Source of the DNA: Symsagittifera roscoffensis
Taxonomy: Eukaryota > Xenacoelomorpha > Acoela > Convolutidae
Assembly (NCBI RefSeq): GCF_963678635.1
Contig: NC_087066.1
Span: 59,538,312 to 59,602,311 of the forward strand
DNA: 64,000 nucleotides
Direction of reading: 5' to 3'
Part shown: piece by piece, positions 53,921 to 64,000 of the stretch
How positions within the stretch are numbered: position 1 is the stretch's first letter
How the letters are laid out: every line of letters begins with the position of its first letter
Notes under the pieces: model-generated
Told to the model about the DNA's origin: nothing
Database searches by the model: none
Seen by the model: only the letters and a program-made list of their open reading frames with translations
Made by a program: the position numbers and the translations under genes

Positions 53921-54020
53921 TTGTATCCAATTTCTTAGATCTCATCGATAGTAGAACGCTTTCTTCTCCCGAAATGGGTGGAGTGCAAAAATGCATATCG
54001 CTCAAAATGGTCCACAACAA
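53921..54020 (-). CDS. Possible 5' exon of the RING-CH gene (100 bp)
   Basis: After TTTCTGTAAAAGCAG, 33 codons plus one base: LLWTILSDMHFCTPPISGEE then SVLLSMRSKKLDT; donor A|GTTATC is weak. In phase with the next candidate exon (ATT Ile across the junction). Protein-like and rather less AT-rich than the flanks. The frame continues only 6 codons beyond the donor before a stop. Confidence 0.4.
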
Positions 54021-54780
54021 CTGCTTTTACAGAAACCAAACAGAAACCAAGTGAAGGAAGATGGCTATGATTGTTTTATTCTTCAACACACATTCGACTT
54101 CGCAAATCAATTAATATTCCGCAATTGATACTATAGAGGATTAATATTATTACATATAAATGCTAGGGGCTTTTAGTCTCAACGCACATTATATGCAAAG
54201 AGGAAAAAAGCACATTAAATGCTTAATCAAAATCAAGATATTATAACCAACACCAATTGCGATCGAGAAAGAAAAGCAATTATCTCAAGTTGAATTAAAT
54301 CTTTGTGAAGTAATTCAATTAAAAATTAAGGTCATTCAATTTCACAAAGAAAAAAATATGGTTTAAATTTTCTCAGAAGTTTCAAAAGCATCTAACTTAG
54401 CACAGCACGAATTAAGGGCAAATAACAGAACTTACTTTGATACAGAAGACAAGGAGAAAAAATTTTTTAAAGTCAACAATAAATTTCGCAAGGTGCAAGC
54501 GGACAAATGCCAAATTGGGTTTTCGAAAATTGGGATTTCAAATCCGAGAAGATAGCAACTATTACAAGATGCGAAAGGGGGCTTCGCACCACGATCGATG
54601 TAAAAAATACAACATGCGAAGCTGGGGTCAAGATTAAATAAGTAGAAAGCTACGAGGTCATAAAAAACCTAGAAGCTATCGAAAACACTTCACCTACTCT
54701 AACTTTCACACACTTTCAGTAAAACATTCCAAGAAACAAATTTGTCGGCATTTTCTTCACATTTGCTGCAAAACTAAAAC
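54021..54780. other. AT-rich non-coding
   Basis: No further exon that I can support, and no bounded repeat. Confidence 0.35.
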
Positions 54781-55036
54781 TAGCAAATGTTAAAAAGGAG
54801 ACAAAGAAGAACCCCGAATTGGTCAAATTATCATCAGGCAATGAGTCTAGTGGACAGGACAAAGCACAACAAAAAAAAACGCAAAAACCTGAAACTAAAG
54901 GGCCAACAAAACAAGGATAAAACGCAGTCACTGGAGACAGAGCCATTCCAGGTGGGCGAGAACAAACCAGAGAGGGGTAAAGGAGAAAACGATCAAGAGA
55001 AAGACAATCCGAGAACAAATCAAGAGGAGAACAAGT
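54781..55036 (+). pseudogene. Lys/Glu/Gln-rich frame with a shift
   Basis: One frame reads ANVKKETKKNPELVKLSSGN and continues to a stop near 54918; the overlapping frame takes over with DKTQSLETEPFQVGENKPER and runs to a TGA at 55036. Together they look like one hydrophilic, low-complexity protein broken by a frameshift. Function unknown; a retroelement gag-like tail is one guess. Confidence 0.25.
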
Positions 55037-55169
55037 GAGGGAAAGAGGAGTATAATTCCGTAAAACTTATAAATCTACAAAACTTAAATAAACTAATAAG
55101 CTAATAACAAAACTAATAATAAAATAAATAAGCCATCCTAGTTTATTGCTGTTGCTAATGATTTATGTT

Positions 55170-55235
55170 CGGCCTTGAAGGCCGTGATTATATGGCGACC
55201 TTAGCGACACCGGTGAAGCCGTTAAGACTTCACCG
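55170..55235. repeat. Two adjacent hairpins
   Basis: CGGCCTTGAAGGCCG (55170-55184) is a perfect 7-bp stem around one base. CGGTGAAG (55211-55218) and CTTCACCG (55228-55235) form an 8-bp stem with a nine-base loop. GC content is far above the neighbourhood. Could be the structured end of an element or an RNA; nothing identifies it. Confidence 0.7.
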
Positions 55236-55429
55236 CTTAAGCAAGACTTTTTTCTAGGATTTATTATCCAAACATGAGTTGACCATAGACCTTTATTCGC
55301 CGTATCTTCATCGATTGAGTTCTAGTAAAACCAGCTCGTTAGTTACTCTAAATGGGAGGCATCTAGAATTACGGGAGAATACAGTGGATTACAAACAAAG
55401 TATAACATTAGCTTTGAGACAAAATTCAC

Positions 55430-55650
55430 ACAGAGGCTAAATTGCGTTTCGCAAACACTAGCGAAAAAAGGACAAAAAAGCAGCTCTGTCAAGTAAAATA
55501 AAAAAAGGTCAAAAAAGCTCTCAAAATTAATTTTTTGCTGCGTCGGAATCCATCCTCCGACAAGGGGATTTCGAGTCCCCTGTCTTCGCATCTTCGCGAT
55601 GGGCCCTTGAAAACTTCCGAACACTAGCCACATATAAAGCAGCTAAAATG
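55430..55650 (-). repeat. tRNA-bearing dispersed repeat, Ser-like module
   Basis: Scaffold begins CACAGAGGCTAAATTGCGTT. Minus strand 55550-55605 shows an anticodon-arm look-alike with five-pair stem and CTCGAAA loop (GGGGA-CTCGAAA-TCCCC, anticodon position CGA, serine). It then has a T-arm look-alike (TCGGA...TCCGA) with a B-box-like GGATGGATTCC. No acceptor stem, so SINE-like rather than a gene. Confidence 0.65.
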
Positions 55651-56394
55651 CTAAGAAATTGCAAATTGCAAATATCGGAATTAATGCTTCAGAAAAATCT
55701 CTGAAATAGAATTTTTATTATTGTAATGTTGTTTGAAACAACTAGCTTTTTTCAGTTCATTAGATGAATCAAAAATTCATCAACTGTGTTAACTTTTACT
55801 TATCGAATGTCGAAGCATATGCTACTAAATACCATAAAGGTGCCCCAAAAGTGGCACCAATATTTGCGACTTAGGTTGGAAAAAAAGAAGAGTCGTACTA
55901 TTACATTACGCCCGCTAAAGCTCGCAGGTATAAAAACAGTAAAAAGCATGACAATTCTTGGGTAGTAGAACCTTCCACCCTACGAAGCATGCAGGTGCAT
56001 AAGAACGAACTTTGCCGAAACACGTAACCTTCATGTAAAAATTTAGCGAAAAAAGATTTTAGAAGGAAACAAATCTATTACACGTCGTTTGCATTAGTAA
56101 GTTATTTAGTCCCAACAATACATTCAAATTAGCGCAAAAACAAATGGAAATTAAAACATCTTCGTTATTATTAAAGAGCGTAATTCAGTGTCCTTTCAGC
56201 AAACTAAGATAAGCTGAAAAAATCAAAAAACCACACCGCAAAAATTCCCAACTGGAGCCTGACCACAACGAAAAGTTTTCAGGGAAAAAACATGTCCCAA
56301 AGAGTTTTCTTCACTTCTACGCAGAAATAAAAGAAACTTCATCAAATTATTCCATTATTTAGCATCATTGAAACCATAAATTGCAATCAATTGA
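55651..56394. other. Non-coding
   Basis: Scattered repeat words (GCGACTTAGGTTGGAAAAAA at 55867 shared with 18570). No gene. Confidence 0.35.
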
Positions 56395-56850
56395 ATATAG
56401 CCAACAGACAGCTGGAAAAGAGTCAATCAACGCAAGTTAACAGAAATATTGAATTAATTTTTGAATTTCATTAAAAAAACAGTCCCTTAAAGCTCTTTAA
56501 TTTTCAAGAATAATTTAAGAGTGGTGCTTTTTTTGAGAAAATGAACCTAATTAGAGAAAACTGGATCAGTCAGTAAAAATTTATTTCATTTGGGAAATCG
56601 AAAAACTAAATTCAACTTTCGAAAGAAGAAGTCAATTCCGTTTCGTGACCTTTACACTTTTGCTGTTCCATACGTGAGTTTGACTTCCTTTTTGACAAAG
56701 TTAACGACCTGAAATTAAAGGAAAGCAAAAGTCAAAACGCAAAAGAGTAAATTTCAGCCTGAACAAATTTTAACTTTTGCTTACAAAACCAAAAAAAAAA
56801 ATATTGTAACATTTATAAGAGTTTGAACTATGTTCATTGACTCTTAAGAA
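56395..56850. mobile_element. Copy of the short-TIR hairpin family
   Basis: ATAGCCAACAGACAGCTGGA, AAGAGTCAATCAACGCAAGT at left; TTTATAAGAGTTTGAACTAT then GTTCATTGACTCTT at right. Family variant with GAGTCAATG instead of GAGTAATG, also inverted at the other end. Confidence 0.7.
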
Positions 56851-58118
56851 ATTTGACAAGAAAAAGTTGAAAAAGCCGGAAAACTTACAAATTCTGCAAA
56901 AAACACAATAAATAGTTAAATTTTTCTTAAATTTCAGTGAGCCTTCGTAACTATTAGCACTTCGAAACCCAGTCATTATAATAACTGTTTAGTATGCAGA
57001 GACAAAACCGATGAGATAACCAGTCAAAATACATTGATGAAAAAACACTACCCGCTTGAAACAAAATTGCACGTTTAATTGAATACATGAAAACTCGATT
57101 AAAAAAAAACAAAATGCCTTCAACCAAGTAGTAGTTGCTTCCCGCAACAATTTAGTCAAGGAGGCTTTTAAAAGGAAAAGCTCAAGTTGTGCGAAGCGCA
57201 GGTTGGCATCACTTGCGACACAAAGCAAGACAGCCGCCAAGTCGGAAAAAACGAGAAAAAATCAATAACTAATCTTTCAAAATAAAAAAAGGCTAGTTTT
57301 GACACAAAAACATGACAAGACAACACAATGTAAAACTATAATTGGAAAAAACTATCCAAGACAAAGCAAAGCCGAAAGTACCGTAGCAGAAACCATCCAA
57401 GCCGAAAAAAACTCAAGAATTTAAAAAATATTGAATCCCCTAACCCTTAAACAACAAATCAAACGACGGAGTATAGGGCCACTAAGTTGATATAATATAG
57501 GTTGAAACCTATCAAGCCGAAGAAAAAGAAAAAAACTTATAAAACAATCAAAAAAGACGTAAAATGTACCCACCACCATCAAAACACACATTCACATAAA
57601 ACTTTTTTCGCTCGTCAAAAGACGCAATATGATGCCGTTGAGCCGATAAAAAGCAAAAAAATAATCAAAAATAAGTCTGTTGTAAAAATTTTTTAATCTT
57701 TCCTTTGAATAGGAAAGATAATCAAAAATAAGTCTGTTTAAAATTTTTTTTTGCGAACAGAGGCTTCCAGGATATGAGAACAATAAACAAAATTATTTAG
57801 AGGAAAAGTATATAGTACCCGGTTGTAAAAAACGTGCAATCGCAAGTGTAAAGAAACCCAGAAAAATCAATTTGAGCGTAAGCTGATTTCAAGACTTTTT
57901 TGAAAGAAACCGCATGAACTTATTAGTAAAAATTCACTTCGTTTAACAATAACTAATGAAGCTCATTTACACAGATGCTGAGCGAAGCCTCACAACACTT
58001 ACAATTCGAAAAACTTTCGTAAAAATGAAGTTGAAAAATTTTCTTGAAAAATTGAGACAAATGGCACTAAAAAAAACTTCATGATTGGATAGGAAGAAAA
58101 TATAAACATTTTCTAAAA
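56851..58118. other. Non-coding, repeat fragments
   Basis: 57655-57745 has a two-copy GATAATCAAAAATAAGTCTG repeat. 57960-58010 holds a composite-head fragment (GAGCGAAGCCTCACAACACT). Lys-rich plus-strand frame 57502-57696 is low complexity. Confidence 0.4.
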
Positions 58119-58602
58119 CATTTGAAAATCATTTAAAACGCGGCAACAAATTTAGGGTCAAAAACCTGTTGAACTGAGAACAAATTATTGTCATAAAAAT
58201 TTCATATGTTTTTGAAAGTTTTTACGACCCATCCATTGAAATTTGAAAATCATTTAAAACGCGGCAACAAATTTAGGGTCAAAAACCTGTTGAACTGAGA
58301 ACAAATTATTGTCATAAAAATTTCATATGTTTTTGAAAGTTTTTACGACCCATCCATTGAAATTTGAAAATCATTTAAAACGCGGCAACAAATTTAGGGT
58401 CAAAAACCTGTTGAACTGAGAACAAATTATTGTCATAAAAATTTCATATGTTTTTGAAAGTTTTTACGACCCATCCATTGAAATTTGAAAATCATTTAAA
58501 ACGCGGCAACAAATTTAGGGTCAAAAACCTGTTGAACTGAGAACAAATTATTGTCATAAAAATTTCATTTGTTTTTGAAAGTTTTTACGACTCATCCATT
58601 CT
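58119..58602. repeat. 121-bp tandem repeat, four units
   Basis: CGGCAACAAATTTAGGGTCA starts at 58141, 58262, 58383 and 58504, a constant 121-bp period. The first three units look identical; the last has two or three changes (CATTTG for CATATG, CTCATCC for CCCATCC). Confidence 0.95.
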
Positions 58603-59767
58603 GAAACACAGAACCGCATGCGAATATATTCGCCATCAAAAATATGCAATATTACTTAACTATGCCAAAATAACATAAACTGAAACTGTTTAAATATTTT
58701 AAAATGAAAAAAAAAATTGCTGAAAAATAGACTTGATAAATTTACAAATTGATGCACTTTCAGTTACAGTAAAAACTGTTTAATAGGAAACAAAACACAT
58801 CCTCTTGAAAGTAACCCAATAAAACCCTTCCTAGATAAAAAAAAATTGCGTGTAAGAAACAGAAAACGAATCTACAGAAACTAGGACGAAAACCACTAAT
58901 GGTATTTTGATTTGGATTCTCAAGAAATTGATCAAGTCAAAAGTGATTATTTACGATTCCTACTAAATTGACTATTCAGCGAACGAAGTTACTTACGGGG
59001 GGAAAAGTCTAGTACCTGATTGCAATGCCCTTGCTAATCGAAGGATAGAAAAAATTCAAATCAGTATATAATTTTAGAAATAACACTTTCATGCATGTGG
59101 AGAAAGAAACGTTTTCAAGTCAAGATCCAATGCAAAAGCCATCAAACCTTTCAACATAATACTACTCTACTCGTACTCGACAGAAATTAGTGCAACTCAG
59201 ACGGTTGATTCAGAGTGCAAAAACTTCCCAGTGCGAAGAAATGAAAATGATCACCCGAGTAATTTCACGGAAGTACCAAAAAGCATTTGATTTTCAACTG
59301 AATGCTTTCCGACACATCCGGTAATTTTTCTACGGGTTACAAACGCGAAGACTTACCGCAATAGCAGATATGAAGAATATTTTTTTAATGACACAAAATG
59401 AATCAGTTATAGAACTCAAAGCCGACTACTCCGATTGTGAAAAAGTCAAATTTATGGAAAGTGTAGAGAATTACAGAATATGCATACTCATTTTCGCAAT
59501 TAGCACATTAAATAGTACAAGCTCCGCTAATGTAATTATATTCAAAAACAACTAACCAAAAATTCCGCCCATGAATTAGTTATGCTAAATTATGCTAAGA
59601 AAGAATATTCCCCTTGGAACTAACCTTTATAATAAATAAGTACCGAAGATATCATTTATTAAAACAGAAATCAGTACTGTTACCACTTAACAGAAAAAAA
59701 GGATTGAGAGAGACACGTAGATTCTCCTTCTCGGTTTTGAAGAAGCTAAATTTCGAGTGATCGGTTT
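58603..59767. other. Non-coding with composite-repeat tail
   Basis: 58975-59045 is a tail fragment (GAACGAAGTTACTTACGGGG, GTCTAGTACCTGATTGCAAT). 59176-59290 has an open plus frame (ISATQTVDSECKNFPVRRNE) and 59370-59555 another with a hydrophobic stretch; neither has a recognisable family or clear splice sites. Confidence 0.35.
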
Positions 59768-60205
59768 CAGGGGCGGATCTAGGATTTTCTCGAGGGGGGG
59801 GCGGATTTTCAAAAAAAATCGAAATTTTGACGACCTTTTTTTTTAGGTAGGTCGACCAAATTAATTTTTTGAGCTCTCCCAAAGCACTGTTTTGCCCCTA
59901 TTTTGGCAAAATTTTCTGCTCCGCAGGCAAATTTTTGAAAAACAGTCAAAAAGCCGTTTTTGGGCTTTTTTTGAAAAATGTTGACAAAAAATCGCGTTTT
60001 TTTTTGGCGCGCGCACCCCCTCAAAGTTATTATATATTGGCGCCGAAGGCGCCTTTAGAAAAATTTTAGGGTTGGTCGGCCATAAATGGATTTCTGAAAA
60101 AGTATCAAAGGGGGGACCCTTTGGGTCGGCAGGGGGTCGAATCCCTGAGGGGTGGGGGGGGGGGGGGGGGGGGGCGTCCCTTCCCCCTACCTAAATCCGC
60201 CCCTG
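59768..60205. mobile_element. hAT-type miniature element, complete (438 bp)
   Basis: Ends CAGGGGCGGATCTAGGATTT and (reverse-complemented) CAGGGGCGGATTTAGGTAGG. Flanked by a perfect 8-bp duplication ATCGGTTT (59760-59767 and 60206-60213). CAGGG-type ends and 8 bp are hAT hallmarks. Internal GGCGCCGAAGGCGCC palindrome and a 22-base G run. The short open frames on both strands inside are not genes. Confidence 0.92.
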
Positions 60206-60561
60206 ATCGGTTTCCCTGTTCTAAAACCTTGTAATATGTCCAATATGTCGGAAGGGGGAAGGTAATTTTTGGAGTCGGACAAATTGGTTTTTAGGGTGCC
60301 CAATGACATCTATGTCGAAAAAAAATAAGCCACAAAAATTCGCGGAAAACGCAAACATAGAAAATTTTTAATTGAGAATATTCGAAAAACGCCGAATAAT
60401 TTGAATTTGAAGTTAACCGATTCTTTTAAAATTAATGTGATCAATCATTTTTATTCGTACAAAGGTTCTAGCTATAAATTAATTTGAATTCCATTGCATT
60501 TCATAGTCAAATTGTTAGATTTTAATTTCACCGAACGATATATATCATTTATACAAACCAA
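60206..60561. other. AT-rich spacer
   Basis: No feature recognised. Confidence 0.4.
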
Positions 60562-61035
60562 ACATAGCCAACATACAGTTGGAAAAGAGTCAATGAATGC
60601 AAGTAAACAGAAAAATGACTTGTTTTTTGAAAAAATCTTTCAAATTTCAAAGAACAAAATATATGGCCGTACAGCTTTTTGAATTTCTGGAACAATTTAT
60701 GATTGAAATTTTTTTGATAAAATTAACCCAGTTTAAAAAAACTGAATCATTACGTAAAATTTTTATTTCGCCGGGAAATTTCATAATTAAATTCCACTTT
60801 CGAAACAAGAAGTCGATCTTGTTTTCGTGACCTTTACACTTTCGCTGTTCGATAGTTGAGTTTGTCTTCCTTTTAATAAAAGAAATGAACTGAACAAAAG
60901 AAATCTTAAGTCAAATCGCGAAAAAGTACAATTGAGCCTGAACAAATTTTGAGACTATTCCAGATAAAAAACGAGTAAAAAAAATCATCGCTACCTATAT
61001 AAGAGTCTGAACTGCGATCATCGACTCTTAAACAG
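60562..61035. mobile_element. Copy of the short-TIR hairpin family
   Basis: ACATAGCCAACATACAGTTG, AAGAGTCAATGAATGCAAGT at left; TATATAAGAGTCTGAACTGC then GATCATCGACTCTT at right. All internal landmarks present. Confidence 0.75.
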
Positions 61036-61194
61036 TATTAAAAAATGATGATACTTTTCAGACGTTTTTGTGACTTTTTGTGACAATTGATATTTAGTTG
61101 AGAATAGGACAACTATATATCAGAGAAACAGACGAATTTAATAAAAATAAATGCTTAGAGGGTTATATTTTAACCAAACTTGGAGTGAATGACA

Positions 61195-61631
61195 TCACAA
61201 AGGGATCTGGTCGTGAATCGAATCATGACTAGTTTCGATTGTGTCACTTGGCCCCGACGATGTGCCCACAATTGCAACTGATGAATTGTCTTTATTTTCC
61301 AAACAGTAATTGGACTCGATACTTTTAGTGAAATATGGAATCGTGTTCTTTTTCAGTTTCTCGAACATCAGAAATTTATCCAGCGCTGACTCGCACGCGT
61401 AATCTAGCTTGCTCTTGTAAACTGGGAAAAATATGGTTTGTGTTCTCAATGCTTGGTGTAAACTTTCGTTTTCCAGACAGAAATCGGGAGGGTTGTAATA
61501 GCGACCATAGAAGGGATCCATTAATTTGTCTTCAATGTACTTGTTCCGTTTACATATTAGAATGTCGACTTCTGCTATTTTTCTTAGTTTTTGCATTGCA
61601 TAGGCGAACATCACTTTGCCCAAATTATTGC
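61195..61631 (-). CDS. GNAT-like gene exon 2
   Basis: Acceptor TTTAAG|GC. Begins by completing the Gly of the acetyl-CoA loop, then NNLGKVMFAYAMQKLRKIAE and a helix; ends with a Ser/Asp-rich tail (SSVAIVGTSSGPSDTIETSH) at a TAA. Confidence 0.8.
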
Positions 61632-62603
61632 CTTAAACATAATTATACATTTAAAGAACATTTCAAGATACACCTTTTCGGCTTGAATAAACTTCTCCTT
61701 CTCAAAATCTCAAAACAAGAAGCGAGATGGACATCGATACATCATTACATGATAAACAACAACATTCTTCTTATAATTTTGGCTTAAATGGTCCCGTAAA
61801 ACTATTTCTAAAATTAAAGTCTGACCTCTGAACTCGGGGGCAACAACCATCGTCTTCAAAATGCAGACAGATCCAAACGTGTAAGCAAACAAATCTTTCC
61901 TCTCACGCTTCAGCAAATCATAATGCACGCCTAATTTCTGCGACTCGGCTAAGAACTCATTGGTCTCGATGTCGTTGTTTTCTATTAGTTGCTCCACCTC
62001 TGTTTGCGTTTCTTCTGAGCAGATGCGCCCTATATGGTCGACACATAGATAGCCAATTACTCGCACATCCTCTTTGTTGTTCGGGTTCAGAGGCTTCGCC
62101 AGTACTACGAGATTAAGTGGGAACAATTGATCGCCAGCAAACCTTGTTTGGAATTTAATCTCTTTCATTTTTGATGAAAAAACGTCTTCTTTTTCTTCAG
62201 TTGTTTCTTCTTTTCTGCATGAAGTTTGGTCACAATTTTCAGCTTCCTGGCTTTTTATTTGTTCTTCATGTTCGACTTTTTGTAGCAATGCTAACACTTG
62301 ATGAGCGTATTTGGGGTACTTGATCAAATCGTGGACAACAATTCTGGCGTTGGTGTAGATATCAGTTGCCGATCGTCTGTAGGAGAGAAATATAGCTAAT
62401 GGCAGCCCCAGACCCAAAGATATCAGAACACCCCCGACACAAGCGAAGATGATGCCGCTTCCGGCCATGACGAGCGCAATGAACTTGTCATGGTCCGTCC
62501 AGTACTTGGATAACGCCGTCTTCAATTTGTGCATTCGGTTGCCCGATCTGAGCTCGATTGGGCTCACCGGGGGCACAAAATCCCAGGGCGTAAGACCGGG
62601 CAT
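61195..62603 (-). CDS. Membrane-anchored GNAT-fold N-acetyltransferase-like protein, two exons
   Basis: Exons 62603-61826 and 61631-61195 join in phase (GG+C Gly) to 404 residues. The start chosen is the first ATG (MPGLTPWDFVPP); the open frame extends five codons further without an ATG. Residues about 41-74 are strongly hydrophobic (FIALVMAGSGIIFACVGGVL and on), so one long or two short membrane segments. The C-terminal half carries the acetyl-CoA loop: across the splice, VVAPEFRG joins NNLGKVMFAYAM, matching the V.PEFRG..LG..L pattern of GNAT motif A, preceded by the IGYL.VD strand. GNAT proteins move acetyl from acetyl-CoA to an amine; the substrate is unknown. A charged E/K linker lies between the halves. 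ATG5 is immediately upstream on the same strand. Confidence 0.8.
61826..62603 (-). CDS. GNAT-like gene exon 1
   Basis: Start ATG at 62603; donor AGAG|GTCAGA within motif A. Carries the membrane segment, the charged linker (EEQIKSQEAEN, EETTEEKEDVF) and the first GNAT strands. Confidence 0.8.
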
Positions 62604-62707
62604 ATTTTCAGCACTCAATTGCTATCGTGATTAACTCATCATTATTCTGAAACAGTACAAAAAATAAAAACGAGAGTGAAATGATTACTACATTTTCATA
62701 TGGTACT

Positions 62708-62720
62708 GGTTTATTTATTC
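62708..62720 (-). terminator. Likely ATG5 polyadenylation signal
   Basis: TTTATTTATT on the plus strand gives overlapping AATAAA on the minus strand, about 325 bp past the ATG5 stop and about 105 bp before the GNAT start codon. Confidence 0.5.
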
Positions 62721-63040
62721 AACTTAATAAACTTCCTTCGCGTCAGTTACAAACAAACGCATATTCGATAAAATATAGTTAGGAAAACGTTTTCATTTAA
62801 ATATGTAAACTACTGAAAATAAAAACCAAAGCATTAATTTGTAATTTGATTTCGAGCAACGCAAAATTAAACACATGATTTAAACTGTTCGCCTTTTATG
62901 TCACTTTTTCTTTCTTTGCGCTAACAGATTTTTGTCGATTGGTACTATTGATTTTCCATCCTACACTTGAGATATACGTCCAACTGTCACACACTTCTAC
63001 CCTTTTCTGAGATCAATAACCGCCAATTTGAAAGGAAACT

Positions 63041-63270
63041 TCACTCAAATGAGCTCTTGGGATACACCAGTGCAATGTGTAAGAAGTTGTCGGGATAAGA
63101 TAGATTTTCACTCAGCCATTGCAAGGGTATCTCCGGCCGCACTTCCATGCCATGTATTATAGTTGAGAGCTGCTTTTTGCTCCATTTCGAGTAGGTTGAC
63201 TCAGGTAGAACTTGTTTAAGCAAGGTGCCCAGAGTTGAAACTTCACCAGTGTCGTAACATACAGGGGACA
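63041..63270 (-). CDS. ATG5: ATG5, last exon (C-terminal 75 residues)
   Basis: Autophagy protein 5, which is conjugated to ATG12 and, with ATG16, acts as the E3-like complex for lipidation of ATG8/LC3 on forming autophagosomes. Acceptor TTGTTTTAG|TG at 63271. Encodes SPVCYDTGEVSTLGTLLKQV, then IIHGMEVRPEIPLQWLSENL and SYPDNFLHIAL: the last two are nearly diagnostic of the C-terminal ubiquitin-like fold of ATG5 (IHGI....PLQWLSEHLSYPDNFLHI). Ends seven residues after this motif (VYPKSSFE) like other animal ATG5 proteins. The earlier exons, with the ATG12-accepting lysine, lie beyond the right edge; none was found in 63280-64000. Confidence 0.95.
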
Positions 63271-63469
63271 CTAAAACAAAAAATATTAACTTTGTATTTT
63301 ATTGCATGACTTGCTTTAGATTAAAATTACACATATTAAGATTGAACATATTTAGATTATGATTACACATATCGGAATAAGAAAGAATTCGCTTTTCCAA
63401 ACTGCCTTTTTTGAAGTGACACAAGACTAAATGAACTTTGAAAAATAGAAACAAAATCAACGACAGATG

Positions 63470-63620
63470 AGAACGCGACAATGAACGAAAGGAAAAAATT
63501 TTGGACTTGTTTTTTTTTTAATTCAAATTTGAAAGAAAAACTATATGACGATTTTCGTAACTTTTACACATTCGCTGTTCGATAGTTGAGTTTGCCTTCC
63601 TTTTAACAAATAAACTACAA
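63470..63620. mobile_element. Fragment of the short-TIR hairpin family in an ATG5 intron
   Basis: GACAATGAACGAAAGGAAAA, then TTACACATTCGCTGTTCGAT and GTTTGCCTTCCTTTTAACAA. A large internal deletion compared with the copies at 56395 and 60562. Confidence 0.55.
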
Positions 63621-64000
63621 AATAGCAGGCTCTATTCTTGATGTGAATTCTCATTATCTCACAAGTTGACATTTATTAAAAGAAACTCGCATAAGCACAG
63701 GTAAAAATGCAACAATTTCAGCGTCAATAAGCCTAAATTTTTTTCAAGTTTAAGAGCTTGCGCTAAGCACAGCATTCTTTGCTAATTGCATTGCAAAAAG
63801 AATACAGAGCGGCCTGACATTTTAAATCAAAAACTAAGTCAACTGCAATTTGGAAAAGTGTCTTAAGTGCGAGAAAACCAAAAAGAAAACTGATAAACTT
63901 TTTCTTAACATTTTTGAGTTTTCCTCTTCCAAAAAACAACACATCGCCCCAGAGATTTTTGAATTGACGAAACTTTTCTATAAGACAAATTTTTCATACA
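63621..64000. other. ATG5 intron, right edge of window
   Basis: AT-rich; no exon matching ATG5 detected. Confidence 0.4.

Noticed and set aside
54716-55018. 100-residue Cys/Phe-rich minus-strand ORF
   Set aside because: Antisense to a lysine-rich plus-strand frame; no domain or splice evidence.
55550-55605. Functional tRNA-Ser gene
   Set aside because: Anticodon and T arms look tRNA-like, but no acceptor stem or proper D arm can be formed; it sits in a dispersed repeat.
58119-58602. CRISPR-like array
   Set aside because: The four units are contiguous 121-bp repeats with no unique spacers, and the genome is eukaryotic.
59370-59555. Small plus-strand gene with hydrophobic segment
   Set aside because: No family, no splice context, poor codon character; kept only as a note in the region entry.
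61335-61787. 150-residue plus-strand ORF
   Set aside because: Antisense to the second exon and intron of the GNAT-like gene, whose motif and phase support the minus strand.

Overview
The window looks like a piece of a large, AT-rich, repeat-laden animal nuclear genome. The signs are spliced genes with GT-AG introns, long introns packed with transposons, non-LTR retrotransposon remnants, hAT-type miniature elements with 8-bp target duplications, and tRNA-derived SINEs. Nothing looks prokaryotic. I cannot name the species; an invertebrate metazoan is an inference from gene families and repeat style.

All four recognisable genes are on the minus strand. (1) Near 2079-3020 is an F-box protein of the FBA (glycoprotein-binding, FBXO2/6-like) type. 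(2) From 22579 to at least 47114 (possibly 54020) is a large membrane E3 ligase: an EGF-like ectodomain, about seven membrane helices, a RING-CH (MARCH-type) finger, then two more helices. Eight exons join in perfect phase to about 948 residues, and its 5' end is missing. (3) At 61195-62603 is a two-exon gene for a membrane-anchored GNAT-fold acetyltransferase-like protein. (4) At 63041-63270 is the last exon of ATG5; the rest lies beyond the right edge. ATG5 ends only about 440 bp upstream of the GNAT start. The gene set touches ubiquitin ligation (F-box, RING-CH) and autophagy conjugation (ATG5), but nothing shows that the neighbours act together.

Most of the rest is repeats. There are two copies of a Helentron-like element with a 76-bp minisatellite (11550-13830, 36690-39077). 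A roughly 450-600 bp family has short inverted ends and a 3' hairpin, with at least a dozen copies. Two hAT miniature families carry visible target duplications. A large composite family holds arrays of a 160-170 bp unit and tRNA-like modules. Other pieces are a tRNA-derived SINE (two copies, one nested in another element), two degenerate non-LTR retrotransposons (8180-8780, 33120-34960), a hAT transposase tail remnant (51237-51370), a recent 121-bp tandem array (58119-58602) and a 564-bp tandem duplication (42826-43960).

The points most worth following are the RING-CH finger interrupted by about 155 residues between zinc ligands, probable GC-AG introns in the same gene, and the composite tRNA-like/array repeat family, which I could not match to a described element.
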